DNA from: Fusobacterium necrophorum subsp. necrophorum
Lineage (GTDB): Bacteria; Fusobacteriota; Fusobacteriia; Fusobacteriales; Fusobacteriaceae
Assembly: GCF_004006635.1 (NCBI RefSeq)
Contig: NZ_CP034842.1
Span: 372,001-436,000, forward strand
DNA: 64,000 nt
Direction: 5' to 3'
Part shown: positions 48,789 to 57,130 of the stretch, piece after piece
Layout: the number at the start of each line of letters is the position of its first letter
Numbering within the stretch: the first letter of the stretch is position 1
Program-made: the position numbers and the translations under genes
The notes under the pieces: generated by a model
Database searches by the model: none
What the model was told of the DNA's origin: nothing
The model's input: the letters and a program-made list of their open reading frames with translations, nothing else

Positions 48789-49442
48789 CTAGTTATATTT
48801 TGGAGCAATTTTGATTTCCACTCTTCGATTCATTTGTCTTCCTTCCGGAGTGGAATTATCGGCTACAGGATTATTAGGTCCGAACCCTTGTGATGTTAAA
48901 CGATTAGAAGCTACTCCTTGTCCAATCAAATATTGTTTGACAGAATTTGCTCTTCGATGGGATAAATCCATATTATGTTGGAATCCACCAGTACTATCTG
49001 TGTGACCTTGTACCAAAATTTGAGTTTCAGGGTATTGGACCAAAACCTGTGCAATGGAATTTAAAGCGGAGTAGAAATTTCCTGAAATTTGGGCACTGTC
49101 GCTTGCAAAGGTAACCCCTCCAGGAAGATACAAACTGATATTTTCCCCATCTCTTTGGACCTGTACCGCTGTATTTTTTAGGCTAGCTCGTAAAGCTGCT
49201 TCTTGTTGATCTCGATAAGCTCCCCAACCTAATCCGGCTAAGGCTCCAACTCCTGCTCCGATTAAAGTTCCTTTGGTATCTTTCCCGATGATTTGTCCCA
49301 GTAAAGCACCAACGGCAGCTCCTCCTGCTGACCCCGATGTTTTTTTGTTTATATTTCCTTCTTCGGTTAGAAATGGACTAGAAGTACATCCTACTAAACT
49401 TAAAGCCAATAATAAACTTGCGGTTGTTTTTTGTAGTTTCAT
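48789..49442 (-). CDS. OmpA-family peptidoglycan-binding lipoprotein
   Basis: ATG 49442 follows GAAGGAGGAAAG, giving 217 residues; a longer frame to 49523 has no ribosome site. The signal ends in lipobox SLVGC (cysteine at about residue 19). Residues about 35-75 are a glycine zipper (GGAAVGALLGQIIGKD, IGAGVGALAGLGWGA). The C-terminal OmpA domain has the cell-wall-binding motif GHTDSTGGFQHNMDLSHRRA, then NRRVEIKI. It is similar to YiaD/Pal-like proteins that link the outer membrane to peptidoglycan. A small paralogue of the zipper part is at 58498. Confidence 0.9.
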   Translation of the reverse strand: MKLQKTTASLLLALSLVGCTSSPFLTEEGNINKKTSGSAGGAAVGALLGQIIGKDTKGTLIGAGVGALAGLGWGAYRDQQEAALRASLKNTAVQVQRDGENISLYLPGGVTFASDSAQISGNFYSALNSIAQVLVQYPETQILVQGHTDSTGGFQHNMDLSHRRANSVKQYLIGQGVASNRLTSQGFGPNNPVADNSTPEGRQMNRRVEIKIAPKYN

Positions 49443-49677
49443 ATGCTTTCCTCCTTCAAAAATGTTTTTTATATTATACTTCTTTTCAAAAAAATATGCA
49501 AACAAAGGAAATTTTACAATCAATTTTCAAAGAAAAAATCTGAAAATGATAGATAAATATGAAATTAAGACAAAAATCTCTATTTTATATCAATTCTTAA
49601 AAAATTATTTTTATTTTTTATCAGAAATATGATATACTTACCTTAGCAAATATTTTTTTATGAAAGAGGAGGACATA

Positions 49678-51081
49678 ATGGAATTAGTAAACATAATTAA
49701 TGGGTATCTTTGGTCTTATGTTCTGATCGGGTTGCTACTGATATCAGGAATTTTTTATACAATCAGAACAGGTTTTGCTCAAATCTTTTTGTTTGGAGAT
49801 ATGGTAAGGTTGGTCACCGGAAAGCTGTCTGCTTTAAAAGACGGAGAAAAAAGAGAAGGACATCAAGTTTCCGCCTTTCAAGCTTTTTGTATCAGTGTAT
49901 CCTCGCATGTAGGAACAGGAAATTTGGCGGGGGTCGCTATTGCAGTTGTATTGGGAGGACCCGGGGCTCTATTCTGGATGTGGGTTACTTCCTTGATCGG
50001 TTGTGCCACCAGTTTGATAGAAAATACCTTAGCACAAGTATATAAAGAGCATGATGGAAAGGGAGGATATCGAGGGGGTCCCGCTTATTATATGGAAAAG
50101 GCTTTGGGATGGAAATCTATGGCAAAATTCTTTTCTGTTATCGTTATCATTACCTTTGCTTTTGCTTTTAATACAGTACAAGCCAATACGATTGCTCAAG
50201 CTTTTGAAGGAAGCTTCGGTTTCAGTCCTATGTTGGTTGGAGTTGTGATAACAATTCTATCTGCTTTGGTCATTTTTGGAGGACTTCAAAGAATTGCGAA
50301 CTTTGCCGGATTGGTAGTCCCTGTGATGGCTTTGGGATATGTAATTGTGGCTCTTATTGTGTTATTGATGAATATTCCCCATATTCCTGCCTTGATTGTT
50401 CTTATCGTAAAAAGTGCTTTTGGAGTACAAGCTATGGCAGGAGGAGCTATGGGAGTTGCCATGTTACAAGGAGTGAAAAGAGGTTTGTATTCCAACGAGG
50501 CAGGAATGGGATCCGCACCGAATGCCGCCGCTACTTCCAAAGTATCTCACCCGGTAAAACAAGGCTTACTTCAAGCTTTCGGGGTTTTTATAGATACGAT
50601 TGTGATTTGTAGTGCGACAGGATTTATTGTGTTATTACTTCCTAATTATGCAAATATAGGGGAAACAGGAATCAAATTGACACAAATTGCTCTATCCAGA
50701 GAGGTGGGAGCTTGGGGAAGTCCCTTTATTACCGCTTGTCTATTCTTGTTTGCTTTCAGTTCTGTCATTGGAAATTATTATTATGGAGAAACCAATGTAG
50801 AATTTTTATCCGGAGGAAATAAACAAGTGATGCTGTTGTTTAGAATCATCAGTGTAGCGATTATCTATATCGGTTCTGTCGCAAAACTATCTACAGTCTG
50901 GGATTTGGCTGACTTATCTATGGGAATTATGGCGATTATGAATATTGTGGCAATTGCTATTTTAAGTCCAAAAGCCTTACATGTTCTTCAAGATTATCGA
51001 GCAAAACGAAGAGGAGGAAAGAATCCGGAATTCTATATCAAAGATACTCCAGAAATTATGAATACGGAAACATGGGAATAA
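49678..51081 (+). CDS. Sodium:alanine/glycine symporter (AGCS family)
   Basis: The 467-residue membrane protein starts at ATG 49678 after GAGGAGGACAT; an ATG at 49660 is upstream of that site. It has about eleven helices and the AGCS hallmarks SSHVGTGNLAGVAIAVVLGG, MWVTSLIGCATSLIENTLAQ, YRGGPAYYMEKALG and KRGLYSNEAGMGSAPNAAA. These carriers import alanine, glycine or related amino acids with Na+. In an organism with Rnf, a sodium gradient made by Rnf could drive it. Substrate is not fixed by sequence. Confidence 0.94.
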   Translation: MELVNIINGYLWSYVLIGLLLISGIFYTIRTGFAQIFLFGDMVRLVTGKLSALKDGEKREGHQVSAFQAFCISVSSHVGTGNLAGVAIAVVLGGPGALFWMWVTSLIGCATSLIENTLAQVYKEHDGKGGYRGGPAYYMEKALGWKSMAKFFSVIVIITFAFAFNTVQANTIAQAFEGSFGFSPMLVGVVITILSALVIFGGLQRIANFAGLVVPVMALGYVIVALIVLLMNIPHIPALIVLIVKSAFGVQAMAGGAMGVAMLQGVKRGLYSNEAGMGSAPNAAATSKVSHPVKQGLLQAFGVFIDTIVICSATGFIVLLLPNYANIGETGIKLTQIALSREVGAWGSPFITACLFLFAFSSVIGNYYYGETNVEFLSGGNKQVMLLFRIISVAIIYIGSVAKLSTVWDLADLSMGIMAIMNIVAIAILSPKALHVLQDYRAKRRGGKNPEFYIKDTPEIMNTETWE

Positions 51082-51118
51082 AAGAACTAGGATAAAAAAA
51101 TTAAGAAATAAAAATGGA

Positions 51119-51176
51119 GAGAGGAGTTTTTTCTTTTCTATTCGTGAGATAGAAGAGAAGCCTCTTTTCTTTTTTG
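51119..51176 (+). terminator. Terminator after the AGCS gene
   Basis: AGAGG pairs with CCTCT, and an inner CTTTTCTAT pairs with ATAGAAGAG. TTTCTTTTTT follows. Confidence 0.75.
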
Positions 51177-51206
51177 AAAAATTTTCTAAAAAAAATAGAA
51201 AAATTC

Positions 51207-51235
51207 TTGACAGAAGGAATACTTTATGATAATAT
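51207..51235 (+). promoter_or_regulatory. Promoter of the first tRNA array
   Basis: TTGACA (51207-51212), a 17-bp spacer and TAATAT (51230-51235) lie 25 bp before tRNA-Pro. Confidence 0.85.
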
Positions 51236-51260
51236 TCTATATGTTCAATAGAATATCTGT

Positions 51261-51337
51261 CGGAATATAGCGCAGTCCGGTAGCGCATCTGCCTTGGGAG
51301 CAGAGGGCCGCAAGTTCGAATCTTGCTATTCCGACCA
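51261..51337 (+). tRNA. tRNA-Pro (anticodon TGG)
   Basis: A cloverleaf with encoded CCA and anticodon TGG. First gene of a five-gene array. Confidence 0.97.
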
Positions 51338-51342
51338 TTTTT

Positions 51343-51418
<76 letters not shown>

Positions 51419-51425
51419 AAAATAT

Positions 51426-51502
51426 GGTGATCGTAGTTCAGTTGGTAGAGCGCCAGTTTGTGGCACTGGTTGTCGCGGGTTCAAATCCCGTCGATCACCC
51501 CA
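51426..51502 (+). tRNA. tRNA-His (anticodon GTG)
   Basis: The anticodon is GTG. The gene encodes the extra G at -1 opposite C73, the identity element of tRNA-His, and CCA. Confidence 0.97.
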
Positions 51503-51509
51503 TATGTTA

Positions 51510-51585
51510 GCGTCATTAGCTCAGATGGTAGAGCACACGACTTTTAATCGTGTTGTCACAAGTTCAAATCTTGTATGACGCACCA
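51510..51585 (+). tRNA. tRNA-Lys (anticodon TTT)
   Basis: A cloverleaf with encoded CCA and anticodon TTT, identical to the copy at 56226. Confidence 0.97.
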
Positions 51586-51592
51586 CTAACGT

Positions 51593-51676
51593 GCGAGGAT
51601 GGCGGAATTGGCAGACGCACTAGACTTAGGATCTAGCGCCTTCGGCGTGAGAGTTCAAGTCTCTCTCTTCGCACCA
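51593..51676 (+). tRNA. tRNA-Leu (anticodon TAG)
   Basis: A class II tRNA with a long variable arm (GCGCCTTCGGCGT), anticodon TAG and encoded CCA. Confidence 0.97.
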
Positions 51677-51688
51677 TTTTTAAGAATT

Positions 51689-51715
51689 AGAGTAAGGAAG
51701 CTTACTCTTTTTTTT
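51689..51715 (+). terminator. Terminator of the first tRNA array
   Basis: The stem AGAGTAAG/CTTACTCT with a 4-base loop is followed by a run of eight or more T. Confidence 0.9.
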
Positions 51716-51766
51716 ATATATGAAATATGATATAATCAAAAATAGATAAAATTCTTGGAGAAAACA

Positions 51767-52051
51767 ATGTATAAGGAAATTGACTTACATGGAATGAATT
51801 ATGAAGATGCTTTGCGGATTTTCATACAAAAATACAATGAAATGATAAGAAGAAAAGAAAAAAAAGAAATTTGTATCATTCACGGATATGGATCGAAAAG
51901 ATTGGATAGTTCTGCCGTTTTACGAGAAAATTTGCGGAAATTTTTGGCGAGACAAAAGGGAAAATTACGCTATCGAGTCGATTTAAATCCGGGAGTTACC
52001 TATGTGATGCCAATCGTACTATTAGAAGAGAGGGGTAAACGAAAAAAATGA
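51767..52051 (+). CDS. Small MutS-related (Smr) domain protein
   Basis: The 94-residue product starts at ATG 51767 after TTGGAG; a TTG at 51755 lies inside that site. It is a stand-alone Smr domain: the LDLHG-type motif appears as IDLHGMNYEDAL, and the second motif as IIHGYGSKRLDSSAVLRENL. Smr domains cleave or bind nucleic acid, in MutS2 at collided ribosomes. It overlaps the DAHP synthase start by 4 bp. Confidence 0.88.
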   Translation: MYKEIDLHGMNYEDALRIFIQKYNEMIRRKEKKEICIIHGYGSKRLDSSAVLRENLRKFLARQKGKLRYRVDLNPGVTYVMPIVLLEERGKRKK

Positions 52052-52860
52052 CAAAATTTGTGACAAGAAATTTTCAAAAAAAAGATACGATTTTAGAGAT
52101 TGGAGGACATAAAATAGGAGGAGGACATTTTCTCCTGATTGCAGGACCTTGCTCTGTTGAGAATAAAGAAATGGTATTTTCCATTGCCAAAAAAGTAAAG
52201 GAATGCGGAGGAGCTGTATTGCGTGGAGGAGCTTATAAACCCAGAACTTCTCCTTATGATTTTCAAGGTTTAGGGGAGGAAGGGTTACGATACTTGCGAG
52301 AGGCTGCTGACGAATACGGATTGCTGGTGGTAACGGAAGTCATGAGCACCGAGGATTTGGAATTGATAGAAAGCTATGCGGATATTCTCCAAATTGGTGC
52401 CAGAAATATGCAAAATTACAGTTTATTAAAAAAATTAGGAGCTTCCAAGAAGCCTATTTTGCTGAAACGGGGTTTGGCAGCGAAAATTGAAGAATTACTG
52501 ATGGCGGCTGAATATATTTTTGCCTACGGGAATCCTAATATTATTCTTTGTGAACGAGGGATTCGTACTTTTGAAACCATGACTCGAAATACAGTGGACA
52601 TCAATGCCATCCCTTTGTTAAAGGAAGTAACACATTTGCCGGTTCTCATTGATGCGAGTCACGGCACCGGAAAAAGAAGCTTGGTAAGTCCTGTGACTTT
52701 GGCTGCCGTTGTGGCGGGAGCGGATGGAGCTATGGTAGAAATTCATGAACATCCGTCTTGTGCTTTGTCTGACGGAGCTCAGTCCTTAGATTTTGAAATG
52801 TTTGATATTTTAGTGCAGAATTTGAAAAAAATACTGGCAGTGAGAGAGGAACTTCTATGA
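52048..52860 (+). CDS. aroF: 3-deoxy-7-phosphoheptulonate (DAHP) synthase, type I-beta
   Basis: This enzyme condenses phosphoenolpyruvate and erythrose 4-phosphate, the first step of the shikimate pathway. The 270-residue protein is the short form without an ACT or FL regulatory domain. Motifs seen are IAGPCSVEN, GAYKPRTSPYDFQG, QIGARNMQNY, the lysine loop ILLKRG and DASHGTGKRSL. KDO8P synthase is related but lacks this combination. It overlaps its neighbours on both sides by 4 bp. Confidence 0.93.
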   Translation: MTKFVTRNFQKKDTILEIGGHKIGGGHFLLIAGPCSVENKEMVFSIAKKVKECGGAVLRGGAYKPRTSPYDFQGLGEEGLRYLREAADEYGLLVVTEVMSTEDLELIESYADILQIGARNMQNYSLLKKLGASKKPILLKRGLAAKIEELLMAAEYIFAYGNPNIILCERGIRTFETMTRNTVDINAIPLLKEVTHLPVLIDASHGTGKRSLVSPVTLAAVVAGADGAMVEIHEHPSCALSDGAQSLDFEMFDILVQNLKKILAVREELL

Positions 52861-53573
52861 TTGCAGAGTATAGGAACAGAACAGAGTTTTTAGCATGGAA
52901 AGATTTGGGAATTCGAGTGATTTATACGAAAAAGGAACTTGGAAATGTTATGAAAATGTCTTTTTCCGATTTGCAAAAAGAATTGTTATTGCCTTGTGAG
53001 ATGATCATTCATGGAAAACAGACTCATAGCAGTCATGTTGCAGTTATTGAAGGAACAGAACAAAATTATTTTGACAATAATGACGGTTTTGTGACAAGAA
53101 GAAAAGATGTGATTTTATATACTAAATATGCAGATTGTATGCCCGTCTTTTTATTGGAGCGCAAAAATACGGTAATTTCCGTTGTACATTCTGGTTGGAA
53201 GGGAAGCTTTCAAAAGATTGCCTGTAAAGCACTGGAAAAAATGTGCCAATCTTATAATACCAAGACGGAGGACATAGAGGTATTGTTCGGAGTGGGAATT
53301 TCTCCTAAACATTACGAGGTCGGAAAGGAATTTTTGGAGCAATTTCAAACTGCGTTTTCTTCCGAGATGATTTGGAAAAGTTTTCAAAAAGAAGGAGATA
53401 AGTATTATTACGACAATCAGGAATTTATTAGTCAAAGTTTGTTAGAAGCGGGGGTAAAGCCGGAAAATATATTTCGGAATACTCTTTGTAGTTTTGAAGG
53501 AAATTATCATTCTTATCGAAGAGATAGAGAACAGGCCGGAAGAAACGGAGCATTCATATATTTTGAAAAGTAA
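52857..53573 (+). CDS. Multicopper-oxidase-like purine nucleoside phosphorylase (YfiH/YlmD family)
   Basis: The 238-residue protein is the single-domain family long called polyphenol oxidase or laccase-like, now known to act on adenosine and other purine nucleosides (phosphorolysis and deamination) through a zinc site. The metal ligands are visible in KQTHSSHV, ADCMPVFL and HSGWKGSFQKIA. It is the last gene of smr-aroF-ylmD and ends 1 bp before a strong hairpin. Confidence 0.9.
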   Translation: MIAEYRNRTEFLAWKDLGIRVIYTKKELGNVMKMSFSDLQKELLLPCEMIIHGKQTHSSHVAVIEGTEQNYFDNNDGFVTRRKDVILYTKYADCMPVFLLERKNTVISVVHSGWKGSFQKIACKALEKMCQSYNTKTEDIEVLFGVGISPKHYEVGKEFLEQFQTAFSSEMIWKSFQKEGDKYYYDNQEFISQSLLEAGVKPENIFRNTLCSFEGNYHSYRRDREQAGRNGAFIYFEK

Positions 53574-53614
53574 AAGAGGCTGTCTCAAAATGAAGCATTT
53601 TGAGACAGCTTCTT
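53574..53614. terminator. Strong two-way hairpin terminator
   Basis: A 19-bp stem (one G-T pair) around a 3-base loop is built from GAGGCTGTCTCAAAATG and its complement. It stands between the convergent smr-aroF-ylmD and Nudix genes. The T-runs are short, but the stem is long. The same arm occurs in the rnf terminator. Confidence 0.85.
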
Positions 53615-54152
53615 AGGAATTGAGAGATTTCCATAATAGAAAACAAAAAACAGTTTTTAAATCATAGCTGATGTGAGGTCTATGGTTGGAAAAAATTTCA
53701 TCTATAGGGAACCAGGCTCCGACCAGCTCTTCTCCTTCGTCCAAGTGTAAGGTTTGAGGAGAAACAGTATCCGAGTGCAATTGAAATACATAAAAATACA
53801 GGGCTTCCTCTGTATAACCCGGAGAGACAAACAATGGTTTTTGTGATTCATAGAGCACTTTATAATCTCTTCTAAGATAACCAGTTTCTTCTTCAACTTC
53901 TCGGAAGCATGCAAGGTTAGGGTCTTCTTTTTCTTCTATCAATCCGGCGGGAATTTCATAGATTTCTTTTCCGGCTCCCGGACGATATTGTTTTACTAAA
54001 AATACTTTGCTGGCGTCTTCATTTAAAAGCAGGGCGGCAACAGCATTTTGTTTGATTAAAAATTCCAATTGCATTTCATTGTTTGGGTGTTTTTCAATAG
54101 CGGGTTTCAAAAATTTCAACTCGTTTGTTTTAATTTTTGTGAGTTTTCTCAT
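53613..54152 (-). CDS. Nudix hydrolase, ADP-ribose pyrophosphatase type
   Basis: The 179-residue protein has a complete Nudix box, GLIEEKEDPNLACFREVEEE followed by TGY, at about residues 85-107. The upstream YRPGAGKEIYEIPAG segment and the downstream proline (PLFVSPGYTEEA) are typical of ADP-ribose pyrophosphatases (NudF group). It probably cleaves ADP-ribose to AMP and ribose 5-phosphate. It starts inside the end of the DUF1576 gene (23-bp overlap). Confidence 0.92.
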   Translation of the reverse strand: MRKLTKIKTNELKFLKPAIEKHPNNEMQLEFLIKQNAVAALLLNEDASKVFLVKQYRPGAGKEIYEIPAGLIEEKEDPNLACFREVEEETGYLRRDYKVLYESQKPLFVSPGYTEEALYFYVFQLHSDTVSPQTLHLDEGEELVGAWFPIDEIFSNHRPHISYDLKTVFCFLLWKSLNS

Positions 54153-55485
54153 GAAATTCTCCTTCTTTTATTTTTTCTTCAAAATGGCGATTGATGGTTT
54201 GGATATAGACCTTATGTCGTTTTAATAAGTTCAACTTGCTCTTTGCTTTTTGTTCGGAAAGCATATTCATAATAGGAAGTAGAACACTTGCTACAATTCC
54301 ACAGGAAAAACCATTGTTATATAAGTTCAAACCTCCATGAACAATTCCAATACTTTGTACAACTGATAAATGTAACCAACCAGCTACGACTCCCCAAAGA
54401 ATTCCATAGACTCCGGCGATAGGAGCCAAAGCCGTCCCAAACAATCCCGAGAGACAAACGCCGAAAATAGGAGTATTACTACCATAACTTGCCAAGTGAA
54501 CTCCCAATAAAATGGGAAAAGTATTCAAAGGTGTTTTTCCATAGGCAGCAAAGCCAACAACTGTAAATATTCCTGCTAGCATAGGACCGTTTAAGCTTTG
54601 TCCCTCCCAAAATAAAAATCCCATACAAAAAAATCCCATGACTCCCATATTGATAAAGCTAAGGCCGTAGCCATATTTTTTCATAAAATCCGTATGGAAA
54701 CCAGAATCTTTTATCAATTTTCCATATTGCTTAATATGCGCATCCTTTATCAAAAGACCGATGATGATGAGAGAAGCAAAGAGAATGGAACAAAGAAGTG
54801 TTAAAAAGAAATGATGTTCTGTAGAGACTAAATATTGCGGTTTGATAGGAATATCATATAATTTCAAAACAGAAGCAATGCAAGCTCCCAGGATTCCACC
54901 AGTAAATCCTAAGTTATACAAATTGAATCCCTCATGAAAATGATACATTTTTTTCGCTAAAGGGCAGATGACAAAACCAATGGCAATTCCCAAAATAATA
55001 GCTCCCACATAAGAAGACTCAGAAGAAGCTACTTGGAAAGCAATTTCACTCACAAAAGGAGCTAAGGCACTGGAAAAGGCGATCGGAACAAAATTATCTG
55101 CGAGTTCTTCCTGTACATAAGTACAATAAAAAATTCCTCCGATATAAAAAGGTAAAATATTAAGGATATTTTTTCCAAAAAAGGAAAAACCGAATACTGT
55201 TAAAAGACATGCAATGACGATTCCTGTAATTTTTATTCTTAAAACACGAATAAGTGCAAAGTTAAAAATAAAAATCAACAAAGCGTTCATAAAAGCAGCA
55301 CCGATTCCTCCCACTAAGATAAAGTCTGTAATCAAGATAGCAGGGGAGGTGATGATATGAGCTAAACCTATTAAAATATTTTCTTTTTTTTGTATGACAT
55401 AAAATGCCAAAAATGCTAAAATAAGACAGAACAGTAAAGTACTGATCCACTTGATCACTCTTAATCGATGATGAAACCTGTGCAT
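54130..55485 (-). CDS. DUF1576 family multi-pass membrane protein
   Basis: The 451-residue product has about twelve hydrophobic segments arranged as two similar halves; GGIGAAFMNALLIFIFN in the first half and the repeated FNLYNLGFTGGILGACIA and LNLYNNGFSCGIVASVLL stretches show the internal duplication. This matches DUF1576 proteins of Fusobacteria and Clostridia. No function is established; the helix pattern suits a transporter. It overlaps the Nudix gene, so the two are coupled. Confidence 0.8.
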   Translation of the reverse strand: MHRFHHRLRVIKWISTLLFCLILAFLAFYVIQKKENILIGLAHIITSPAILITDFILVGGIGAAFMNALLIFIFNFALIRVLRIKITGIVIACLLTVFGFSFFGKNILNILPFYIGGIFYCTYVQEELADNFVPIAFSSALAPFVSEIAFQVASSESSYVGAIILGIAIGFVICPLAKKMYHFHEGFNLYNLGFTGGILGACIASVLKLYDIPIKPQYLVSTEHHFFLTLLCSILFASLIIIGLLIKDAHIKQYGKLIKDSGFHTDFMKKYGYGLSFINMGVMGFFCMGFLFWEGQSLNGPMLAGIFTVVGFAAYGKTPLNTFPILLGVHLASYGSNTPIFGVCLSGLFGTALAPIAGVYGILWGVVAGWLHLSVVQSIGIVHGGLNLYNNGFSCGIVASVLLPIMNMLSEQKAKSKLNLLKRHKVYIQTINRHFEEKIKEGEFHEKTHKN

Positions 55486-55576
55486 AGAATTGTAATCTCC
55501 TTTCCTAAAAAATGGTATATTTTTTTCATTATACTATATTTTAGGAAAAAAGAAAACAAAAATAGAGGAGAAGAAT

Positions 55577-55921
55577 ATGAAGTATTATGTCTATTTTTTA
55601 CGCTGTGAAGATGATAGCATTTATATAGGAATCAGCCGGAATGTAGAAAAAAGATTTCAAGAGCACTTGGAAAAGAAAGGAGCGAAGTACACAAAATCTC
55701 ATCCTGTTACTAAAATACTTTTCAGTATGGCTTGTGAAAGCAAATCAGAAGCTCTGAAACTGGAATATTTTTTCAAATCTTGGACTAAGAAACAAAAAGA
55801 AAAATTTTTACAGAAAGCCAGTGAAGAATGGGGGAGATCTTTGTATCAAAGAAAAAAATGGGAAGCAAAGGAAGAGAGAAAAAAATATAAAAAAAGAATT
55901 GACAGATTCTCTATTTTATGA
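55577..55921 (+). CDS. GIY-YIG domain protein (UPF0213/YhbQ family)
   Basis: The 114-residue protein has the GIY-YIG motifs in YYVYFLRCEDDSIYIGISRN, then the arginine and histidine of VEKRFQEHLEKKGAKYTKSH. Members of this single-domain family are small nucleases with roles in DNA repair, not fully defined. The tail from about residue 85 is lysine- and glutamate-rich. The promoter for the next tRNA array overlaps its last codons. Confidence 0.88.
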   Translation: MKYYVYFLRCEDDSIYIGISRNVEKRFQEHLEKKGAKYTKSHPVTKILFSMACESKSEALKLEYFFKSWTKKQKEKFLQKASEEWGRSLYQRKKWEAKEERKKYKKRIDRFSIL

Positions 55922-55927
55922 TATTAT
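55899..55927 (+). promoter_or_regulatory. Promoter of the second tRNA array
   Basis: TTGACA (55899-55904), a 17-bp spacer and TATTAT (55922-55927) lie 35 bp before tRNA-Leu. The -35 and spacer lie within the coding end of the GIY-YIG gene. Confidence 0.85.
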
Positions 55928-55962
55928 CATAAATGTCCTTGATAGAAAGGGTGTACAGGACT

Positions 55963-56050
55963 GCCTGGATGGCGGAATAGGTAGACGCACGGGACTTAAA
56001 ATCCCGTGGTACTTAGTACCGTGCCGGTTCGATTCCGGCTCTAGGCACCA
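55963..56050 (+). tRNA. tRNA-Leu (anticodon TAA)
   Basis: A class II tRNA with a long variable arm, anticodon TAA and encoded CCA. First gene of an eleven-gene array. Confidence 0.97.
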
Positions 56051-56058
56051 TTTTTTAA

Positions 56059-56135
<77 letters not shown>

Positions 56136-56146
56136 AAGAGAGCAAT

Positions 56147-56222
<76 letters not shown>

Positions 56223-56225
56223 TAT

Positions 56226-56301
56226 GCGTCATTAGCTCAGATGGTAGAGCACACGACTTTTAATCGTGTTGTCACAAGTTCAAATCTTGTATGACGCACC
56301 A
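56226..56301 (+). tRNA. tRNA-Lys (anticodon TTT), second copy
   Basis: Identical over 76 bases to the copy at 51510. Only 3 bp separate it from tRNA-Gly. Confidence 0.97.
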
Positions 56302-56311
56302 TTTGATTTAT

Positions 56312-56388
<77 letters not shown>

Positions 56389-56406
56389 TTTTTTTTTGAA
56401 AGAGTC

Positions 56407-56483
56407 GGATCCATAGCTCAGTTGGTTAGAGCACTCGGCTCATAACCGAGTGGTCGCTGGTTCGATTCCAGCTGGATCCACCA
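56407..56483 (+). tRNA. tRNA with CAT anticodon (elongator Met, or Ile2)
   Basis: A cloverleaf with encoded CCA and anticodon CAT. It lacks the GGG/CCC initiator stem and has a paired 1-72. By sequence alone it could be elongator tRNA-Met or the lysidine-modified tRNA-Ile2; its T-arm and variable region look somewhat Ile2-like. Confidence 0.9.
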
Positions 56484-56504
56484 TCATATTTTTGATGAAA
56501 ACTT

Positions 56505-56579
56505 GCCCCGTTCGTTCAGTGGTTAGGACATCAGATTTTCACTCTGGAAACAGGGGTTCAATTCCCCTACGGGGTACCA
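56505..56579 (+). tRNA. tRNA-Glu (anticodon TTC)
   Basis: A cloverleaf with encoded CCA; the anticodon loop TTTTCAC gives TTC. Confidence 0.97.
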
Positions 56580-56580
56580 T

Positions 56581-56665
56581 GGAAGGTTATCCTAATTTGG
56601 TAAGGAATCGGTCTTGAAAACCGACGTCGTAAGACTTTAGAGTTCGAGTCTCTAACCTTCCGCCA
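56581..56665 (+). tRNA. tRNA-Ser (anticodon TGA)
   Basis: A class II tRNA with a long variable arm, anticodon TGA and encoded CCA. It starts 1 bp after tRNA-Glu. Confidence 0.95.
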
Positions 56666-56685
56666 CCTATTTTTATTGTTTTGTT

Positions 56686-56761
56686 GCCCAGATAGCTCAG
56701 TCGGTAGAGCAGGGGACTGAAAATCCCCGTGTCGGTGGTTCGATTCCGCCTCTGGGCACCA
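56686..56761 (+). tRNA. tRNA-Phe (anticodon GAA)
   Basis: A cloverleaf with encoded CCA and anticodon GAA. Confidence 0.97.
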
Positions 56762-56773
56762 TAATGTAAAAAT

Positions 56774-56849
56774 GGTCGCATAGCTCAGTCGGGAGAGCAT
56801 CTGCCTTACAAGCAGAGGGTCATAGGTTCGAGTCCTATTGTGACCACCA
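56774..56849 (+). tRNA. tRNA-Val (anticodon TAC)
   Basis: A cloverleaf with encoded CCA and anticodon TAC. Confidence 0.97.
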
Positions 56850-56855
56850 TATAAT

Positions 56856-56933
56856 GGGGGTGTAGCTCAGTTTGGTTAGAGCGCCTGCCTGTCACGCAGG
56901 AGGTCGCGAGTTCGAGCCTCGTCACTCCCGCCA
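56856..56933 (+). tRNA. tRNA-Asp (anticodon GTC)
   Basis: A cloverleaf with encoded CCA and anticodon GTC. Last gene of the array. Confidence 0.97.
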
Positions 56934-56946
56934 TATTTTAGAACAG

Positions 56947-56977
56947 AAAGTTGTCAACGAGAGACAACTTTTTTTAT
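56947..56977 (+). terminator. Terminator of the second tRNA array
   Basis: The stem AAAGTTGTC/GACAACTTT with a 7-base loop is followed by a T-run, 14 bp after tRNA-Asp. Confidence 0.9.
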
Positions 56978-57101
56978 TATATAGGAAAGTATAAATTTAA
57001 AGAGATAGGAAAATAATAAAAAAAAGAATTTACGGAAATATAAATTGTAATTAAGAGTAAAATTATAGAAAAGTTATAGAAAAATAAGAAATTGTTGAAT
57101 G

Positions 57102-57126
57102 CAAAAAAGCTCTAATAAAATTAGAG
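57102..57126 (-). terminator. Terminator of the IS91-type transposase
   Basis: On the reverse strand CTCTAAT/ATTAGAG with a 3-base loop is followed by CTTTTTT, 5 bp past the transposase stop. Confidence 0.75.
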
Positions 57127-57130
57127 AAAA

